Shown piece by piece: positions 60,392-64,000 of a stretch of DNA of 64,000 nucleotides. The notes below the pieces were generated by a model. The model was not told where the DNA came from. It made no database searches and worked only from the letters and a program-made list of their open reading frames with translations. This DNA is from Leadbetterella byssophila DSM 17132 (GTDB taxonomy: Bacteria > Bacteroidota > Bacteroidia > Cytophagales > Spirosomataceae). The stretch lies in assembly GCF_000166395.1 (NCBI RefSeq), contig NC_014655.1, positions 124,001 to 188,000 on the forward strand, given 5' to 3'. A program made the position numbers and the translations under genes. The first letter of the stretch is position 1; every line of letters begins with the position of its first letter.

Positions 60392-61156
60392 TTATTGAAT
60401 GATTTTTAAAAATTCATCTATGAACAGGTCTAACTGACAGGCTTTCATCAGACGTTCATCGGGAGGCATCACGGTAGAACGGAAAACGGTTTTGCTATCC
60501 GCTTCGCTTTCTTTACGAAACCTTGTGCTGTTCTTAATTTGGCTCTGCATCAGGCTTAATCCCAATTGTTCAATAAGCTGATTATACACGTCATATAAGG
60601 GGGTGCTTTCCCTGCCATCAACTTGGTTCCAAAACAGGTTAATGGTTTGTATGGCAGTTTCCCCTTTTTTCATAATCACGTCCTGCAAAAGCTGTGTAAA
60701 AATGAGCGTACTCTCCATTACTACACGGTCAGCGGTAATAGGTGTAAAAATGTGGTGCATTCCTGCCAATGCTTTCAGAATGCCGGGCGTATTCACGGTT
60801 CCGGGCAGGTCAAAGAATACCATATCAACCGGAACGGAAGAAGCGTTTACAAATTCGTGTGCCGCATCCAATACGCTATCGGCTTTGTACTGCATTATGG
60901 GATAAGCTTTTTTATTGATGGTGGTAAATTGCTTGTACGCCAGCTTTTTCAAAGCCTCGTTTTCCATTACCATTGCCAGATCCCTGGTCTTCATTTTCAT
61001 CAGGGTGTGTTGCGGAAAATCCGCATCGAATACGGCTACATTGTAGCCCAACCGATAGTGCATCGTACTTGCAACAAGTGTTGTAAAGGTGCTTTTGCCG
61101 ACACCACCTTTTTGGGAAGAAAAGGCGATAAATACTGTTTTGTGTTTTGCATTCAT
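60392..61156 (-). CDS. traA: ParA-family ATPase (TraA)
   Basis: This 254-residue protein is a deviant Walker-type ATPase with KGGVGKST at 16-23 and the central FFDLPGTVNTPG. ParA-like proteins of this group sit first in the tra operons of Bacteroidota elements and may position the element or the transfer apparatus. It reads away from mobA, so the region between them is divergent. Confidence 0.93.
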   Translation of the reverse strand: MNAKHKTVFIAFSSQKGGVGKSTFTTLVASTMHYRLGYNVAVFDADFPQHTLMKMKTRDLAMVMENEALKKLAYKQFTTINKKAYPIMQYKADSVLDAAHEFVNASSVPVDMVFFDLPGTVNTPGILKALAGMHHIFTPITADRVVMESTLIFTQLLQDVIMKKGETAIQTINLFWNQVDGRESTPLYDVYNQLIEQLGLSLMQSQIKNSTRFRKESEADSKTVFRSTVMPPDERLMKACQLDLFIDEFLKIIQ

Positions 61157-61874
61157 ATTGCTACTGTTTTTAATTATTTATATATCCATTTACTTATGTT
61201 CGTATATCCGCAGTTAGCTACTTAGCACTGCACCTATATTCATAGCTCTGTATAGAAATAGTCAGGTGCGCAAGTGTGTAGCGAACTGTCTATATACCCG
61301 AATACGCATCTATATCGGTATGTAAGTTTTTACCAACCTACCTAATTACATACGTGCTTAAAACTTTATGTGCGTAGCCACATAAGTAGGTACTCCCGTC
61401 TGTAATTTTTTACATCTGCACAATTGTATTTCTCTGTATGTGTAATTGTGTATTTACGTTGTTACCTGCATAGCTATCTACACCCTTATATCGGTTCACA
61501 GGTACAAAGGAATGCACATATATAGGTGCTTTTATTATCGTGGCATTGTTTGGCATTCAAAGGCAGTGTTTGTCCGTGTATCGCATGTCAATACTCTGTT
61601 TAAGAGGGGCTTACTTTGTAAAATGATTTTTATTAACAGGTTTATGCAAAAGCATCTTGAAAAAATGGACACTAAGCAGGACGGCTTCAAGCCGTTTTTC
61701 CCTGCTACCTATAATCCGTCCCGCAGGGCGGATTTTTGTGTTCACCGGAACACGGCAAGTTGTGTTTTGAGGCACTCGAAACCGAGTTCGTGCCTCAAAA
61801 CAACTTGCCCTTTGCAGGGGGCAGAAAACACCTTCCGAAGTCAGGGTTTTTGTGTGGATTAAAATGGATTTGTG
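61157..61874. other. Divergent region between traA and mobA, candidate transfer origin
   Basis: More than 700 bp have no credible gene. The left part (61190-61540) is full of short TAC/GTA-type motifs in both directions (CATAC, TACGT, GTACC, TATAT). The right part has strong hairpins, listed separately. Position beside mobA/mobB suits oriT and the divergent promoters. Confidence 0.6.
61754..61809. repeat. 20 bp inverted repeat, candidate oriT hairpin
   Basis: The arms GGCAAGTTGT-G-TTTTGAGGCAC and GTGCCTCAAAACAACTTGCC pair with a single bulged G, around a 14 nt loop that contains ACTCG / CGAGT. Smaller stems CGGCTT / AAGCCG and CCGTCCC / GGGCGG lie just upstream. It is 65 bp before mobA. Confidence 0.7.
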
Positions 61875-62312
61875 ATGAATGAGAACAATAACAAAAAACA
61901 GAATAAAGGTGGACGGACACCTAAAAGTGATCCAAGTATCCACCGTCACGTTTTTCGTCTGACAGATGAAGAAAACGCCAGGTTATTATCGCTTTTTGAA
62001 GCATCGGGAATGTCCAATAAAGCGAAGTTTATCATTTACCTGCTGTTCAGTAAGGAAATGAAATCGGTTAAGATTGACAAAGGAACAGTTGATTTTTATA
62101 TGCGACTGACTTCGTTTCACAGTCAATTTCGCTCCGTAGGCGTGAATTATAACCAGATTGTAAAGCTGCTGTACAAGCATTTCTCCGAGAAAAAAGCGGC
62201 AGCATTTCTATACAAATTGGAAAAACAGACGGCTGAAATGGCGATGCTATGCCAAAAAATCATCCAGCTAACGGAAGAATTTGAAGCGAAACACCTGAAA
62301 AAACAGCCTTAG
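61875..62312 (+). CDS. mobA: Mobilisation protein MobA
   Basis: This 145-residue DNA-binding protein has a ribbon-helix-helix-like region (about 25-60) with HVFRLTDEENARLLSLF and SNKAKFIIYLLF, as in MobA/MobC accessory proteins. It would help the relaxase at oriT. I chose the ATG at 61875 and not the GTG just before it. The stop codon lies 2 nt before mobB. Confidence 0.87.
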   Translation: MNENNNKKQNKGGRTPKSDPSIHRHVFRLTDEENARLLSLFEASGMSNKAKFIIYLLFSKEMKSVKIDKGTVDFYMRLTSFHSQFRSVGVNYNQIVKLLYKHFSEKKAAAFLYKLEKQTAEMAMLCQKIIQLTEEFEAKHLKKQP

Positions 62313-62314
62313 AA

Positions 62315-63616
62315 ATGATAGCGAAAATTGGCAGAAGCGGAAATTTGTATGGAGCATTGGCGTACAATCAGCTCAAAGTGGAACATGAAAATGGGCAGAT
62401 TTTGTTTACCAATAGGATAATTGAAACCACTAATGGTCATTACTCCGTTGCACAATTAGCCCAATCTTTTGCTCCTTACCTCATCGCCAATCGCAATACT
62501 GAAAAGCATACGTTGCATATTTCGCTCAATCCCGACCCGAATGATAAAGTTAGCGATGACAAGTTTCGGGAAATGGCAGAACAGTATATGCGGGAAATGG
62601 GCTACGGGGAACAACCTTTTGTAGTATTCAAGCATACCGACATTGGCCGCAGCCATATCCATATCGTATCGGTTTGTGTGGACGAAGAGGGTAAAAAGAT
62701 TTCGGATAAGTTCGAGAAAATGCGGTCTATGAATGTATGCCGTGAACTTGAACGGCAACACGGATTGATACCTGCAACTGATAAGGAGCATAAGCAGAAC
62801 GAGAAGATTTTCCGTCCGGTAGATTATCGTGCAGGCGATGTAAAGAGCCAGATTGCTTCAGTAGTTCGCCACCTGCCGAATTACTACCAATACCAGACGT
62901 TGGGAGAATACAATGCTCTGCTTTCCCTTTTCAACGTTACCACCGAAAAAGTGGAGGGCGAATTGCATGGCAAGATGCAGCGGGGGTTACTGTATATCCC
63001 GTTAAATGAAAAGAGCGAAAGAGCCGGACATCCGTTCAAGGCTTCTTTGTTCGGAAAGAATGCAGGGCTTCCGGCTTTGGAATTGCATTTTGCTAAAAGT
63101 AAAGAGGCTTTAAAAGACCACCCTACAAAGCCAACAATTAAGGCTGCCATTACCATTGCTCTGAAAACTACCAGCGATGAATTGAGCTTTAAAAAACAGT
63201 TGGCAGAACAGGGCATTAACGTAGTAGTACGCAGGAATGATGCAGGGCGTATTTATGGAATGACATTTATAGACCACAATTCCAAAACCGTTTGGAACGG
63301 TTCCCGTTTAGCAAAGGAACTTTCAGCCAACATTTTCAATGACTACTGGAATAACAATATTCAACCGGAAGTAAAAGAGCCTCCCGAGCTTCAATCAAAA
63401 ATCTCTCACGCAAAAGATATCGAAGATCTGCCTTTGGAAAAACCACATCATTTATTCGACTTCCTCAATACAGAGCCTATCCCTGAGAAATATGAAGGTG
63501 GTTTGATTGAGGCATTGGGTGGTTTGCTTCCCGAAGCCCAGGGCGAAGATTACGAAGAACAGGATTTTGCCAACAAGATGAAGAAGAAAAGAAAGCGCCA
63601 AAGAGGTCAGAAATAA
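62315..63616 (+). CDS. mobB: Relaxase MobB
   Basis: This 433-residue relaxase nicks the DNA at oriT and leads it into the recipient. The metal-binding motif is H107-T-D and H114-I-H116 in KHTDIGRSHIHIV, and the catalytic tyrosine is probably Y12 or Y17 in the N-terminal GNLYGALAYNQL. The C-terminal part is charged and ends in a basic tail. It matches the MobP-type relaxases of Bacteroidota conjugative elements. Confidence 0.92.
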   Translation: MIAKIGRSGNLYGALAYNQLKVEHENGQILFTNRIIETTNGHYSVAQLAQSFAPYLIANRNTEKHTLHISLNPDPNDKVSDDKFREMAEQYMREMGYGEQPFVVFKHTDIGRSHIHIVSVCVDEEGKKISDKFEKMRSMNVCRELERQHGLIPATDKEHKQNEKIFRPVDYRAGDVKSQIASVVRHLPNYYQYQTLGEYNALLSLFNVTTEKVEGELHGKMQRGLLYIPLNEKSERAGHPFKASLFGKNAGLPALELHFAKSKEALKDHPTKPTIKAAITIALKTTSDELSFKKQLAEQGINVVVRRNDAGRIYGMTFIDHNSKTVWNGSRLAKELSANIFNDYWNNNIQPEVKEPPELQSKISHAKDIEDLPLEKPHHLFDFLNTEPIPEKYEGGLIEALGGLLPEAQGEDYEEQDFANKMKKKRKRQRGQK

Positions 63617-63655
63617 TCTTGTAACATAAAAGCAATCTTATTCTTGTTTTATACT

Positions 63656-63663
63656 TATATTTG
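63656..63663 (+). promoter_or_regulatory. Possible Bacteroidota -7 element TATATTTG
   Basis: The sequence fits the TAnnTTTG consensus and lies upstream of the structured leader. A good -33 TTTG element is not evident, so this is tentative. Confidence 0.35.
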
Positions 63664-63667
63664 TCAA

Positions 63668-63780
63668 ACGCTTACAACGGAAGCGTGCCACTCATCTGAG
63701 CAAAACTGTGTCAGTACCGTTAATTATTTTTCGTCGATTATCGAAACAAATTTCTCGTTTCGGAAGATGGTAGATGAGTG
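63668..63780 (+). other. Structured 5' leader
   Basis: Three stems occur in a row: ACGCTT / AAGCGT (63668-63686), CACTCATCT / AGATGAGTG (63689-63697 with 63772-63780) and CGAAAC / GTTTCG inside it (63742-63762). It may be a regulatory RNA or the end of a mobile element. Confidence 0.5.
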
Positions 63781-63808
63781 ACATTTTTTAGCGGGATTTT
63801 TTTTAGAT

Positions 63809-64000
63809 ATGAAACGCAAAAGCAATGGGCATACTGATGACTACTTAAAACGTCAGGCCAAAGACATCCAAAAACAAGAGAATATCTCTTATCTCCAAGC
63901 ATTAGAAAAAGCCGCAAAAAATGCTGGCTTCAACAATTGGAACCATTTTGTCAATTCCTCCAAAAGCGGTGTTACCCCATCAAAAGAAAAGGTCGAAAAA
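63809..64000 (+). CDS. Partial protein, nucleic-acid-binding-like N-terminus
   Basis: The frame starts at an ATG at 63809 and runs off the window end (64 residues seen). It opens with MKRKSNGHTDDYLKRQ and continues AKDIQKQENISYLQALEKAAKNAGFNNWNHF, a helical motif found at the N-terminus of several phage, plasmid and toxin proteins. The rest of the gene is not in view, so I cannot name the product. Confidence 0.6.
   Translation, partial: MKRKSNGHTDDYLKRQAKDIQKQENISYLQALEKAAKNAGFNNWNHFVNSSKSGVTPSKEKVEK

Noticed and set aside
48260-61580. Recurrent GGCAGTGTTTG motif at about 48276, 59767 and 61562
   Set aside because: Three short matches, one inside traD, are too few to separate from chance without a count over the whole element.
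61446-61862. 138-codon frame in the traA-mobA region
   Set aside because: It runs through the hairpins and the repeat-rich flank and is cysteine- and histidine-rich, as expected of a chance frame.

Overview
The window looks like a Bacteroidota chromosome: it carries a SusC/SusD outer-membrane pair with a GH43 enzyme, a CTnDOT-type tra set (DUF4134, DUF4133, DUF4141, DUF3989, DUF3872 families) and a PRTRC cassette. No rRNA or tRNA was found. I cannot place it below phylum from sequence alone.

Layout. (1) Positions 1-14.4 kb are ordinary chromosome, mostly on the minus strand: a partial YeeE/YedE transporter, an M61 peptidase, SusD, SusC, a large GH43 protein, an SDR enzyme, a Crp/Fnr regulator, an SRPBCC protein, then Ada-like and AlkB-like alkylation-repair genes on the plus strand. 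(2) From about 14.6 to 37.0 kb every gene is on the minus strand, and the genes sit in units separated by eleven copies of a roughly 130 bp imperfect palindrome. Each repeat lies just after a stop codon and just before the next start. The outer boxes of the repeats (GCTAAC / GTTAGC) pair by cassette rather than by repeat: the first 8-14 nt of a cassette are complementary to its last 8-14 nt even where both differ from the consensus. The inner stem arms pair within each repeat. This is the arrangement expected of integron attC sites and circular cassettes, so I read the region as an integron-like array of a diverged attC family with no integrase in the window. (3) Between 37.0 and 38.1 kb lie a palindrome next to the head of the first cassette (a candidate attI-like site) and a dead, truncated IS3-type transposase gene. 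(4) From 38.1 kb to the end is a conjugative transposon: tyrosine integrase, SSB, DUF932, PRTRC genes E, C, F, B and ThiF on the plus strand; a regulator group and the tra operon (traQ back to traA) on the minus strand; then mobA/mobB and a partial gene on the plus strand.

How the parts work together. The cassette array reads as a stockpile of defence and nucleic-acid genes: a type I restriction-modification operon with an added AAA ATPase (itself invaded by a REP-associated RAYT unit), a HEPN pair, TcmP with Gp37/Gp68, Fic with a VbhA-like antitoxin, an HNH nuclease, a DnaQ-BRCT exonuclease, and a possible PD-(D/E)XK-like protein, mixed with metabolic or accessory genes (SDR plus AraC, NmrA-like, SnoaL-like, metallophosphoesterase). 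The conjugative element inserted upstream of the array head; if an integrase gene exists it may have been displaced beyond the element or lost. The conjugative element also carries several unexplained large palindromes and a possible ubiquitin-like PRTRC module.
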